This document shows positions 21,419 through 29,221 of a DNA stretch of 64,000 nucleotides, piece after piece. Both the position numbers and the translations under genes were made by a program. A model generated the notes under the pieces. That model saw only the letters and a program-made list of their open reading frames with translations. It had not been told where the DNA came from and ran no database searches. This DNA comes from G963717155 sp963717155. GTDB lineage: Bacteria > Actinomycetota > Thermoleophilia > Gaiellales > JALYLC01. Position 1 is the first letter of the stretch, and each line of letters opens with the position of its first letter. Location: positions 868,001 through 932,000 of the forward strand of contig OY970326.1 in NCBI GenBank assembly GCA_963717155.1. Direction: 5' to 3'.

Positions 21419-21501
21419 GCCGGAGTGGCGGAATGGGATACGCAGTGGTTTCAAAAACCACCGCCCGAAAGGGATTGCGGGTTCGAGTCCCGCCTCCGGC
21501 A
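21419..21501 (+). tRNA. tRNA-Leu (anticodon CAA)
   Basis: An 83-nt class II tRNA. The acceptor stem pairs GCCGGAG with CTCCGGC, and the anticodon arm GTGGT-TTCAAAA-ACCAC places CAA at positions 34-36. A long variable arm (CGCCCGAAAGGGATT region) follows, and the T arm carries GGTTCGAGTCC. The discriminator is A and CCA is not encoded. Confidence 0.96.
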
Positions 21502-21504
21502 TCG

Positions 21505-22239
21505 TCAGCGGCGTCGGCGAAGGCGGCCCCGCGGCCGGGTCAGACGCGACACGAGCTCGTCGGCGTCCGGGCCGAGCCTGGCGGCCAGCGCATCGCGGAG
21601 CCGCGTCGGCGTCACGCCGAGTTCGAGCAGGACGCGTGACGCGATGCCGTCCTCGTCCGCCGCGAGCACGAGGAGAAGATGCTCGGCGCCGGGACAGCGA
21701 TGCCCGAGGCGGCGGCCCTCGCGTCGCGCCTGGTCGAGCGCGCGCTTGACGCGACCCGACACGCCGATCGTCGCGCTGGAAGGGGAGCCGCGCGCGGCGA
21801 GGCGGTCGATCGCCCGCTCGACGGCCGTCGGCGTGGCCCCGAGATCGGCGAGCACGTGCCCGGCAAGTGAGTCGTCCTGCTCGACGAGGGCGAGCAGGAC
21901 GTGTGCGGTGCCGACGTAGGGGTGGCCGAGCCGTTGAGCGTGTTCGGCCGCCCGAGCGAGCGCGCGTTGCGCGTCCTCGCGGAAGTCAGGCGGCCACGGC
22001 TCGGCCCCCGGCGAGTGGAAGCGCTGTTGGGCGGCCTGCTTGCTGACCCGCAGGACACCACCGATCTCGCTCCACGAACAGCCCGCGCGGCGTGCGTCGT
22101 CGACGAAACGCCCGACGAGATCGTCACAGACCGCGTGCGCCTCGTCGCTCGTCGTCACGGCCGCGCTCAACCGCTCCAACGGGCTGGTGGCCTGCCGTTC
22201 GATGTCGCCGATCAGCGTCTCCAGCGAGAATGACGTCAC
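21505..22239 (-). CDS. HTH regulator with two Clp N-terminal domains
   Basis: Intact, 244 residues. The first 80 residues contain an HTH-like stretch CSWSEIGGVLRVSKQAAQQRF. Two Clp-N (ClpA/ClpC R-domain) repeats follow: ALARAAEHAQRLGHPYVGTA with LLALVEQDD, and ALDQARREGRRLGHRCPGAE with LLLVLAADEDG. There is no ATPase domain, so this is not a Clp unfoldase. The family occurs in Actinobacteria and is likely a DNA-binding protein that may sense or recruit proteolysis. Two GTCAA-N7-TTGAC palindromes sit directly upstream of its GTG, consistent with autoregulation. Confidence 0.8.
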   Translation of the reverse strand: MTSFSLETLIGDIERQATSPLERLSAAVTTSDEAHAVCDDLVGRFVDDARRAGCSWSEIGGVLRVSKQAAQQRFHSPGAEPWPPDFREDAQRALARAAEHAQRLGHPYVGTAHVLLALVEQDDSLAGHVLADLGATPTAVERAIDRLAARGSPSSATIGVSGRVKRALDQARREGRRLGHRCPGAEHLLLVLAADEDGIASRVLLELGVTPTRLRDALAARLGPDADELVSRLTRPRGRLRRRR

Positions 22240-22241
22240 GC

Positions 22242-22258
22242 GTCAAGAATAGATTGAC
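22242..22258 (-). promoter_or_regulatory. Proximal palindromic operator GTCAA-N7-TTGAC
   Basis: A perfect 5-7-5 palindrome starting 3 bp upstream of the GTG of the HTH/Clp-N gene. It covers the probable -10 (TCTATT on the minus strand, 22248-22253) and the transcription start, so binding would block transcription. Confidence 0.65.
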
Positions 22259-22270
22259 GCGCCGGGCCTC

Positions 22271-22287
22271 GTCAAGTTTGAGTTGAC
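22271..22287 (-). promoter_or_regulatory. Distal palindromic operator GTCAA-N7-TTGAC, overlapping -35
   Basis: A second copy with the same half-sites and spacing, centred 29 bp from the first. On the minus strand its TTGAC(G) half-site lies 16 bp upstream of TCTATT and is a good -35 element. Confidence 0.65.
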
Positions 22288-22807
22288 GGACTCTCCGGCG
22301 GGCGTCGATGCTCCGCATGTGGGTCGGCACACCGAAAACGGCGCGTGTGCCGGGTTGCGAGCAGCGACCAGATCGCGTTCCGGCGGCGGGATCGCCTCGC
22401 CGACTCGAGCGCCTCGGGGCACTCGCGCGCCGGCGAGCGGGTCCCCGAGGGCGGCGCTCACGCGAACCGGGTCGCAGCTGCGGCGCGGCTCTCGCCGACC
22501 GTCAGATCCGAGCGGGCGGCTCGCCCCGGCACCAAGCTGTAAAACGGCTCAACCATGCGGTCGGAAGCGACGGCGGCGTTCCAATCGCCCGCGGCGCCGA
22601 CCTCGGCTCGAGCGCGTGGACGACCTGATCCGAGTCGCCGCGGCCGAGCGCAGCAGCTCGGGCGGGCTTGTAGAGTCTCGGCGTCAGCGCCGAGCGCGTC
22701 CGGCAGGGGATTCCGCCTGCTAGTTCGCGTACTTTCGAGGAAGGTGGCGCGTGCTCGACGTCGAAGACGTCACCTTCCCTGTTTGTCTTCGGCTCCTGGT
22801 GGGTAGG
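22288..22807. other. 520-bp gap with no recognisable gene; hairpin near its end
   Basis: Several open frames exist on both strands, but none looks like protein. The only strong structure is a nested inverted repeat at 22739-22778. I see no tRNA, tmRNA or SRP RNA signature. Confidence 0.45.
22739..22778 (+). terminator. Nested hairpin, possible terminator
   Basis: GGAAGGTG (22739-22746) pairs perfectly with CACCTTCC (22771-22778), with an inner GACGT/ACGTC stem. A moderately T-rich stretch (CTGTTTGTCTTC) follows on the plus strand. If it terminates transcription, something upstream in the gap is transcribed. Confidence 0.4.
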
Positions 22808-23053
22808 ATGGACGTGATGGACGACACATCCGGTCACTGGTTCATGGGTGCGCTGATCGCGGGCCTGACGGGTCCGTTCGTCGAGATCGCGCTGCTGGGG
22901 CCTTCGTATGACAACCACCACGGCGCCTGGGACAGCACGGCGCTCGGCCTGTTGCTCGCGGTCGCGTGGGTGGCGTTCGTCGTCGCGAGCGTCTGGTTGG
23001 TCGACCGCCTTCGCGCCCGTCTGGGCTCGTCGCCGGTCCGCCACAGCCGCTGA
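22808..23053 (+). CDS. Small two-helix membrane protein
   Basis: About 81 residues with two hydrophobic segments (WFMGALIAGLTGPFVEIALL and LGLLLAVAWVAFVVASVWLV) separated by a short His/Asp-rich loop (DNHHGAWDS). Family not recognised. It lies 85 bp upstream of the Flp pilin gene in the same direction and may share its transcript. Confidence 0.6.
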   Translation: MDVMDDTSGHWFMGALIAGLTGPFVEIALLGPSYDNHHGAWDSTALGLLLAVAWVAFVVASVWLVDRLRARLGSSPVRHSR

Positions 23054-23138
23054 TCGCGGAGGCTCGTACGTCCACCCGTCCGGGGGATGCCCCGTACGGG
23101 TGATGAGGACTCGCTCGGTTTTTCCGAAGAGTCTTCTA

Positions 23139-23321
23139 ATGATCAAGACGTACGCATACCTCAACAGCCTGGTAGCCACGGTCCTCGATCGTGAGCGCGG
23201 GCAGACTATGGCGGAGTACGCCGTGGTCCTCGCCGTGATCACGATCGCGATCCTCGGTGCGCTCACGTTCCTCTCCGGCGGAATCAAGAGCGCGCTGTCG
23301 AGCGTGACCTCGAAGCTCTAG
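23139..23321 (+). CDS. Flp/Fap-type pilin subunit
   Basis: Sixty residues: a short leader, RERGQTMAEYAVVLAVITIAIL, then a C-terminal LSGGIKSALSSV segment. The GQTMAEYAxVLAxI motif is the class III (Tad/Flp) pilin signature with the conserved Glu and Tyr at the processing site. No tad assembly genes are in the window, so assembly machinery must be encoded elsewhere. The start ATG at 23139 is chosen because it gives a leader of typical length. Confidence 0.85.
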   Translation: MIKTYAYLNSLVATVLDRERGQTMAEYAVVLAVITIAILGALTFLSGGIKSALSSVTSKL

Positions 23322-23369
23322 AGCAAGCACTCGGGTCCGCGCCGTCGCTGCACCCTCGTAGCATGGGGC

Positions 23370-24644
23370 GTGTTGCTGGCGCGTTCCCCGAGCACCCGAT
23401 CGAATGATGCCTCCCGGCGCCGCGTCATCGCGTGTGGTGGAGCCCTGCTCCTCGGGCTCGTCACCGCCGCGTGCGGCTCCGGTGCGAGTGCGCCGTCCCC
23501 TTCGGCTCCTGCGACGACCGCGCCGACCCGCAGCGTGACGCTGTGGGTCGACCTCCCGCTCGCCGGGGCGGCCGCGGAGGAGGGGAGGCAGATGCTCGAC
23601 GCGGTTCGCCTCGTCGTGTCGCAGGCCGGCTATCGCGTCGGCAAGCTGGGAGTCGATGTTCGCGCATCGGACGACGCCGACCCGGCGACGGGCCGCTCCG
23701 ACCCGGCGCGCTGCCGCGCGGGGGCTCATCGCGCCGCTGCTGATCCGACGGCGATCGCGGTGATCGGGACGTACGAGTCGTCATGCACGATGCTGGCGGT
23801 CCCGGCGCTGACATCGGCCGGTCTCGCGCTCGTCTCCCCGGTCAACAGCGACCCCGCACTCGCCACCCCGGGAACGGTCGCCGACGGGGTGCTCGTCCGA
23901 CTCGCGCCCTCGGATGCTCTGCAGGGGACCGCTGCGGCCGTCGAGGCGCGAGCACTCGGCGCCCACCGGCTGTACATCCTGGACGGGCGCTCGGCTCGTT
24001 CGCAGCGGCTGCAGCAGGCGCTGGGCGAGGCGGCGGCCGCGAGCAAGCTGACGATCGTGGGACACGAGCCGACGCCGCCGTCTGCCGCCGGCGCGGCGGC
24101 CGTCGTCGCGCACCTGCGCGCCGCGCGCGCCGACTCGGTCTGGTTCGGCTCGGGCTCGGGACCCGGCGTCGTGGCGGTGCTCCGCGCGCTCATGCCCTCC
24201 CCTCACGCGCGGCCCAAGTCGTCGCCACCGACGCCGATCCTGCTCGGGAGCGATGCCCTCTACCGGCAGGGGCTGCTGCAGACCGCCGGGATCGCGGCCG
24301 AGGGGCTGCACCTGACGTCGGAGTTCGTGCCTCCGGACGGGCTGAGCGGCGCCGGTGCCGACTTCAGCGACGCGTTCGCGCGCCAGTTCGGGCAACCGGG
24401 GATCTACACCACCTACGCGGCGGATGCGGCCCGCCTGGTGCTTGCGGCACTCCGCCGGTCGGATGGCACACGTGCCGGCGTCCTGCGGGCGCTCTTCCGC
24501 ACGCGTGCCTATCCCGGGCTGATCGGGACCATCGGGATCGACGGCGACGGCAGTTCGACGCTCGCCCGCCTCGGTGTCTTCCGGGTGCACAACGGCCGCT
24601 TCCAGTTCGAGCGTGTGCTCGATCTCTCGAAGCAGAGCTCCTGA
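23370..24644 (+). CDS. Lipoprotein of the branched-chain amino acid binding-protein family
   Basis: Periplasmic-binding-type protein of 424 residues, intact. A lipobox (LGLVTAACGSG) at about residue 36 predicts lipid anchoring. The mature part has two Leu/Ile/Val-binding-type lobes (TAIAVIGTYESSCTMLAVPA, LALVSPVNSDP, LYILDG, GIYTTYAADAARLVLAAL). No ABC permease or ATPase lies nearby, so it may serve a distant transporter or work as a sensor. Start GTG at 23370. Confidence 0.82.
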   Translation: MLLARSPSTRSNDASRRRVIACGGALLLGLVTAACGSGASAPSPSAPATTAPTRSVTLWVDLPLAGAAAEEGRQMLDAVRLVVSQAGYRVGKLGVDVRASDDADPATGRSDPARCRAGAHRAAADPTAIAVIGTYESSCTMLAVPALTSAGLALVSPVNSDPALATPGTVADGVLVRLAPSDALQGTAAAVEARALGAHRLYILDGRSARSQRLQQALGEAAAASKLTIVGHEPTPPSAAGAAAVVAHLRAARADSVWFGSGSGPGVVAVLRALMPSPHARPKSSPPTPILLGSDALYRQGLLQTAGIAAEGLHLTSEFVPPDGLSGAGADFSDAFARQFGQPGIYTTYAADAARLVLAALRRSDGTRAGVLRALFRTRAYPGLIGTIGIDGDGSSTLARLGVFRVHNGRFQFERVLDLSKQSS

Positions 24645-24825
24645 GCCGTTCCCGGGGGAGAGTCGCTAGACTCGTACGCGAGCACGGCGTCGACGGAGAC
24701 GGCGCGCGCGGCCCCGACGCGGGGGCGCTAGACGGAGAGCCGGACACACGTGTGGTCCGGCCTGCCCGTCGTACGCATGAGGCGTGACGGCGGGCATTCA
24801 CCCCGAGTTACCGGAAGGCCCCGCA
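24645..24825 (+). promoter_or_regulatory. glnA leader region with promoter and hairpin
   Basis: A TAGACT -10-like box lies at 24667-24672. A strong hairpin (24739-24761, GCCGGAC / GTCCGGC around an ACACGTGT palindrome) follows. The leader is about 150 nt, unlike the leaderless genes nearby, which suggests control at the RNA level. I cannot assign it to a known riboswitch. Confidence 0.4.
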
Positions 24826-26151
24826 GTGGACAAGCGCGAGCTGATCGAGAAGTGCAGGGAGCAGGACGTCAAGTTCGTCCGGCTGGTCTTCACCGAGCTG
24901 TACGGACATCTTCGTAACGTTTCGATCCCGGTCGAGGAGCTCGACAAGGCGCTCGACAACGAGCTGATGTTCGACGGCTCGTCGATTCGCGGATTCAAGC
25001 GCATCGAGCAGTCCGACATGTACTTCCATCCCGACCCCGACACGTTCACGGTGCTGCCGTGGCGCGGGCGCGAGACGGGCCAGGTCGCCCGCATCATCTG
25101 CGACGTCGCCGATCCCGACGGCACGCCGTTCGCCGGCGATCCGCGCGTCCAGCTCAAGAAGGTCCTCGCCGACGCGAAGGCCGAGGGCTTCGACATGCAG
25201 TGCGGACCCGAAGCCGAGTTCTTCCTGTTCCGCACCGACAAGGACGGCGACGCGACGATCGATCCGCACGACGTCGCCGGGTACTTCGACGTCGGTCCGC
25301 TCGACCTCGGCGAGGACACCCGGCGCGACATCGAGGACACGCTCGTCCACATGAACTTCCACCTCGAGGCGTCGCACCACGAGGTCGCGGTCGGCCAGCA
25401 CGAGATCGACTTCCGCTACGCCGACGCGCTGACCTGCGCCGACAACCTGACGACCTTCCGCTGGGTCGTCAAGACGATCGCGGCACGCAACAACATGCAT
25501 GCCACGTTCATGGCGAAGCCGATCCACGGCGAGAACGGATCGGGCATGCACGTCAACCAGTCGCTCTCGCGGAACGGCGAGAACGCGTTCTTCGATCCGA
25601 ACGACGAGCTGCAGCTGTCGGCCACGGCCTACGGCTACATCGCCGGCCTGCTCGAGCACCTGCCCGCGATCACCGCGGTCGCGAACCCGACGGTCAACTC
25701 GTACAAGCGCCTGATCCCGGGCTACGAGGCGCCGGTCTACATCGCCTGGTCGCCCGGCAACCGCTCGGCCGCGATCCGGATCCCGTCGAAGCGAGGCCGC
25801 TCGACCCGTTGCGAGCTGCGCACCCCGGATCCGACCACCAACCCGTACCTCGCCTTCGCGGTGATGCTCGCCGCCGGGCTCGACGGCGTCAGGCGCGGTC
25901 TCAAGCCGCCGGCGCCGGTCAACCGCAACATCTACCACATGACCGAGGACGAGTCGCGTGCCGCAGGCATCCGCGGCCTGCCGCACAACCTCGAGGACGC
26001 TCTCACGGCGCTCGAGGCCGATCCGGTCGTGTGCGCCGGCCTCGGCGAGCACATCCTCGGGGCCTTCATCTCCGAGAAGCGCGCCGAGTGGGCCGAGTAC
26101 CGCGAGCAGGTACACGGCTGGGAGATCGAGCGCTATCTCGATCGGTACTAG
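24826..26151 (+). CDS. glnA: Glutamine synthetase type I-alpha
   Basis: Condenses glutamate and ammonia with ATP; dodecameric enzyme. It is 441 residues, the length of the GSI-alpha (Bacillus-like) subtype. MFDGSSIRGFKRIEQSDM carries the arginine at the site linked to feedback inhibition in GSI-alpha. GPEAEFFLF, NGSGMHVNQSLS, NPTVNSYKRLIPGYEAP and NRSAAIRIP are the catalytic signatures. The adenylylation loop typical of GSI-beta is absent from the C-terminus. I use the GTG at 24826 because GGAAGG lies 7 nt upstream; a GTG 42 nt earlier has none. Confidence 0.96.
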   Translation: MDKRELIEKCREQDVKFVRLVFTELYGHLRNVSIPVEELDKALDNELMFDGSSIRGFKRIEQSDMYFHPDPDTFTVLPWRGRETGQVARIICDVADPDGTPFAGDPRVQLKKVLADAKAEGFDMQCGPEAEFFLFRTDKDGDATIDPHDVAGYFDVGPLDLGEDTRRDIEDTLVHMNFHLEASHHEVAVGQHEIDFRYADALTCADNLTTFRWVVKTIAARNNMHATFMAKPIHGENGSGMHVNQSLSRNGENAFFDPNDELQLSATAYGYIAGLLEHLPAITAVANPTVNSYKRLIPGYEAPVYIAWSPGNRSAAIRIPSKRGRSTRCELRTPDPTTNPYLAFAVMLAAGLDGVRRGLKPPAPVNRNIYHMTEDESRAAGIRGLPHNLEDALTALEADPVVCAGLGEHILGAFISEKRAEWAEYREQVHGWEIERYLDRY

Positions 26152-26157
26152 GCGCAG

Positions 26158-27012
26158 CTAGCTGCGCGCCCTCGTGCGGATCGCCGGCCCATCCGCGCGA
26201 GGGCTCCTGTTCGCGAGCACGTTGACCGACGCGAGCGGCGTGATCAGGGCGCGATCGTCCGTGCCGATCCGGACGGAGCGCCGCGCTTCGATCTCGTAGC
26301 GCCAGGCGATCGAGCGCGCCTCGATCGCCGGCGGCAGCCCGTCCGGCAGCTCGAACGAGAACGCGCGCCAGTGGGCGTCGTCGAGAGGCTCGAGCTCGAG
26401 GCAATCCTCGAACGAGACGCGCTGGCGCCACAGCGGAATGGCGTTCGCGCGACTCATCAGGACGAGCCGCCCGGGCCGGGGCGACATGCGCCACGACTCG
26501 ATGCAGCGCACGCTGGCGACGAGGCGCCCTCCTGCCGGCGCGCGGTGGACATGGACGCGACCATCGATCCGGCCACCTCCGCGAAGCTCCGCGCCGGAGA
26601 GCTCGACGTGCATCCGTCGGCCCGAGAACGAGGCGACGAGCCGCTCGGACAGTGCCGCGCGCTCGCTCAGCTCGAGCTGCTCGGGAAGCGTCGGGCGGGC
26701 GACCGCCTGCTCCTCGGCGATGGCGACCGTCTGCCGTATCTCGTCACGACCCGCGACTGCGCGGATCGCGTGGTGCAGCGAGCACTCGCTCCCGATCACG
26801 TCGGGCGGTACGTCGTCGGGCACCGCGAGCACGAAGGAGCCGTCGCCGTCGAGCTCGGCACTCGCCACGTGGTAGCTGGCAGCTCCTACGGGGCTGTGCT
26901 CGACGCGCACGAGCTCGACCGCGACGCGGGTCGAATCGTCGGGTCGCTCGACGCGTCCTTGCACGATCTCCCCGGCCGCCGCCCGTGCCTCGGAGAGGGC
27001 GAGCGTCAGCAT
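26158..27012 (-). CDS. Arrestin-like / Spo0M-type protein
   Basis: About 284 residues, intact. The N-terminal half (MLTLALSEARAAAGEIVQG, then VAVELVRVEHSPVGA) and the C-terminal half (SGAELRGGGRIDGRVHVHR, WRYEIEARRSV) resemble the two beta-sandwich domains of arrestin-like and sporulation-control Spo0M proteins. Function is unknown here. It is directly downstream of the GH15 gene, with 56 bp between, and convergent with glnA with 6 bp between the stops. Confidence 0.6.
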   Translation of the reverse strand: MLTLALSEARAAAGEIVQGRVERPDDSTRVAVELVRVEHSPVGAASYHVASAELDGDGSFVLAVPDDVPPDVIGSECSLHHAIRAVAGRDEIRQTVAIAEEQAVARPTLPEQLELSERAALSERLVASFSGRRMHVELSGAELRGGGRIDGRVHVHRAPAGGRLVASVRCIESWRMSPRPGRLVLMSRANAIPLWRQRVSFEDCLELEPLDDAHWRAFSFELPDGLPPAIEARSIAWRYEIEARRSVRIGTDDRALITPLASVNVLANRSPRADGPAIRTRARS

Positions 27013-27068
27013 CGCGCCGAAGCGTAGCTCGCACCTGGATGACGCCGTTGAAAACTCGGAAGCGCCTC

Positions 27069-28917
27069 TCAGTGGGGCGGCGGGTTCTCGAGCGTGCGGT
27101 TCAACGTGAACGCCGCCGAGATCAGCGCGAGGTGCGTGAACGCCTGCGGGAAGTTGCCGAGCGCCTCGCCGGAGGCTCCGATCTGCTCGGCATACAGCCC
27201 GAGGTGGTTGGCGTAGGTCAGCATCTTCTCGAACGTCAGCCGCGCCTCGTCGACACGACCGGCAGCGCGCCAGGCACTCGACGTACCAGAACGAGCACAT
27301 CGAGAACGTGCCCTCGCGCCCCGCCAGCCCGTCGGACGCGGCACTGTCCGGGTCGTAGCGGTACACGAGCGAGTCGGACACCAGCTCGCGCTGGGTGGCC
27401 TCGAGGGTCGAGAGCATCCGCTGGTCGGTGGGCCCGACGAACTTCACGAGCGGCATCAGCAGGTTGGACGCGTCGAGCGCCGTCGACCCGTAGGCCTGCA
27501 CGAACGCGCCGCGTTCGTGGTTGTAGCCCTGGGTCATGATGTCCTCGTAGATCACGTCGCGCGTCGCCGCCCAGCGGGTCTCGTCCGCAGGAAGCCCGCG
27601 CTGGCGGGAGAGGCGGAGCCCGCGATCGAACGCGACCCAGCTCATGAGGCGCGAGTACACGAACCGCTGGCGCCCGCCGCGTACCTCCCAGATGCCCTCG
27701 TCCGGCTCGTTCCAGTGGTCGCCGAGCCAGTCGATCAGGCGGCGCAGCTCGTTCCACAGGTCGTAGGAGATCGGCGAGCCGTACTTGTTGTAGAGGTAGA
27801 CCGAGTCGAGCAGCTCGCCGTAGATGTCGAGCTGGAGCTGGCCCGCGGCGGCGTTGCCGATCCTCACCGGCCTCGAGTCGAGGTAGCCGCTGAAGTGCGT
27901 CAGCTCGAACTCCGGCAGGTGCGCGCGCCCGTCGATCGCGTACATGATCTGCAGCGGACCGGTCTCGTCGGGATGGTGCTCGCGCTCGCGGGTCCGTTGC
28001 TCGAGCCAGTTCATGAACGCGCCGGCCTCCTCGGTGAAGCCGAGCCGCAGGAGCGCGTACAGCGAGAACGCCGCGTCGCGGATCCACGTGTAGCGGTAAT
28101 CCCAGTTGCGCGGGCCGCCGATCGCCTCGGGCAGGCTCGTCGTCGGGGCGGCGACGATGGCGCCCGTCGGCTGGTAGGTCAGCAGCTTGAGCGTCAGCGC
28201 CGAGCGCGCGACCATCTCGCGCCAGCGACCCCGGTACTGCGATTGCGCAACCCAGCGGCGCCAGAACTCGACGGTCTCCGAGAACTCCGCGGTCGCCTCG
28301 CCTGGCCGCACGATGCGCCCGATCGAGGCGCCCTTGGACACCCGCTCGAGCACGAACGCGACGCTCTCGCCCGCGTTCAGGGTGAACTGGGCGCGCACGC
28401 CCATGCCGACCTGCTCGAGCGGGACCGGAGTCGAGAGCGACAGCGAGAGGCCGGACGACTTGAAGAGCGCTCCGCGATCGCCGAGCTCGAGCGTGTGCTG
28501 CGCCCGCCCGTAGTCGAAGGACGGCTCGCAGTCGAGCCGCATGTCCACCGTCCCTCGCACGCAGAGCACGCGGCGGATCAGACGATGGCGGTGACGCTCT
28601 CCCGAGGTGGACTCGATCGGCATGAAGTCCTGCACCTCGCAGACCCCGTCGGGGTCGAGCGAGCGCGTGATCAGGACGTTCGTGTCGGGGAAGTACAGCT
28701 GCTTCGTCCTCGCGCCGGTGTGAGCAGGAGCGATGCGGTAGTACCCACCCCGATCGGCGTCGAGGATCGACGCGAAGACGCTCGGCGAGTCGAAGCTCGG
28801 GCAGCAGTACCAGTCGATCGTGCCGTCCGTCGCCACGAGTGCCACCGTGTGCAGGTCTCCGATGACGCCGTGTTCCTCGATCGGCGGATACCGCTTGCGC
28901 CTGTTCTCCTCTGGCAT
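27069..28917 (-). CDS. Glycoside hydrolase family 15 protein (glucoamylase/trehalase-like; one frameshift)
   Basis: About 615 residues. The N-terminal beta-sandwich domain starts PPIEEHGVIGDLHTVALV with GTIDWYCCPSFDSPSVFA. The (alpha/alpha)6 catalytic barrel has GPRNWDYRYTWIRDAAFS, LDIYGELLDSVY and the EGTFSMCSFWYVECL region with the expected catalytic-base position. In Actinobacteria this subgroup includes trehalases and alpha-glucan hydrolases; the substrate is not decidable. One extra base near 27262 moves the frame, after which GEALGNFPQAFTHLALI completes the family C-terminus. SD GGAGG lies 8 nt before the ATG. No signal peptide, so cytoplasmic. Confidence 0.88.
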
Positions 28918-28993
28918 TCGCTGGGCCTCCGTCTCAGAGCGCCGGGGTCAATCGTTGCATGTAGGCCGGGGTGGGTATACGTTGGTGCGCAAG

Positions 28994-29218
28994 ATGTCGC
29001 GCGTGGCACTCATTCGGCACGTAGCCGCCGGTTCCCCCGAGCGCGTGCGCGAGGCTGCGCGCTCGGCATCGGTCGAGCCCGAGCACGTCGAGGAGGTGTG
29101 GGACGCCGAGCTCGTCAGCGAGTTCCCCTCGCCGGGGTGGCTCGCCGTCCCCGCGTTGACGACGTACCTCCGTGCGGGCTATCGTCTGCCGCCGCCGCTC
29201 GTCGACGTGCACGCCTGA
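28994..29218 (+). CDS. Hypothetical protein, 74 residues
   Basis: Not recognised. Soluble, acidic in the middle (EPEHVEEVWDAELVSEF), ending LTTYLRAGYRLPPPLVDVHA. The composition looks like real protein and a TATACG box lies 12 nt upstream of the ATG, but no family can be named. It lies between the divergent GH15 gene and a secreted-protein gene. Confidence 0.5.
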   Translation: MSRVALIRHVAAGSPERVREAARSASVEPEHVEEVWDAELVSEFPSPGWLAVPALTTYLRAGYRLPPPLVDVHA

Positions 29219-29221
29219 TCC

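Noticed and set aside
26158..28917. A single 919-residue GH15-arrestin fusion
   Set aside because: The two genes only share a frame because of an extra base near 27262; the repaired GH15 stops at 27069 and the second gene has its own ATG.
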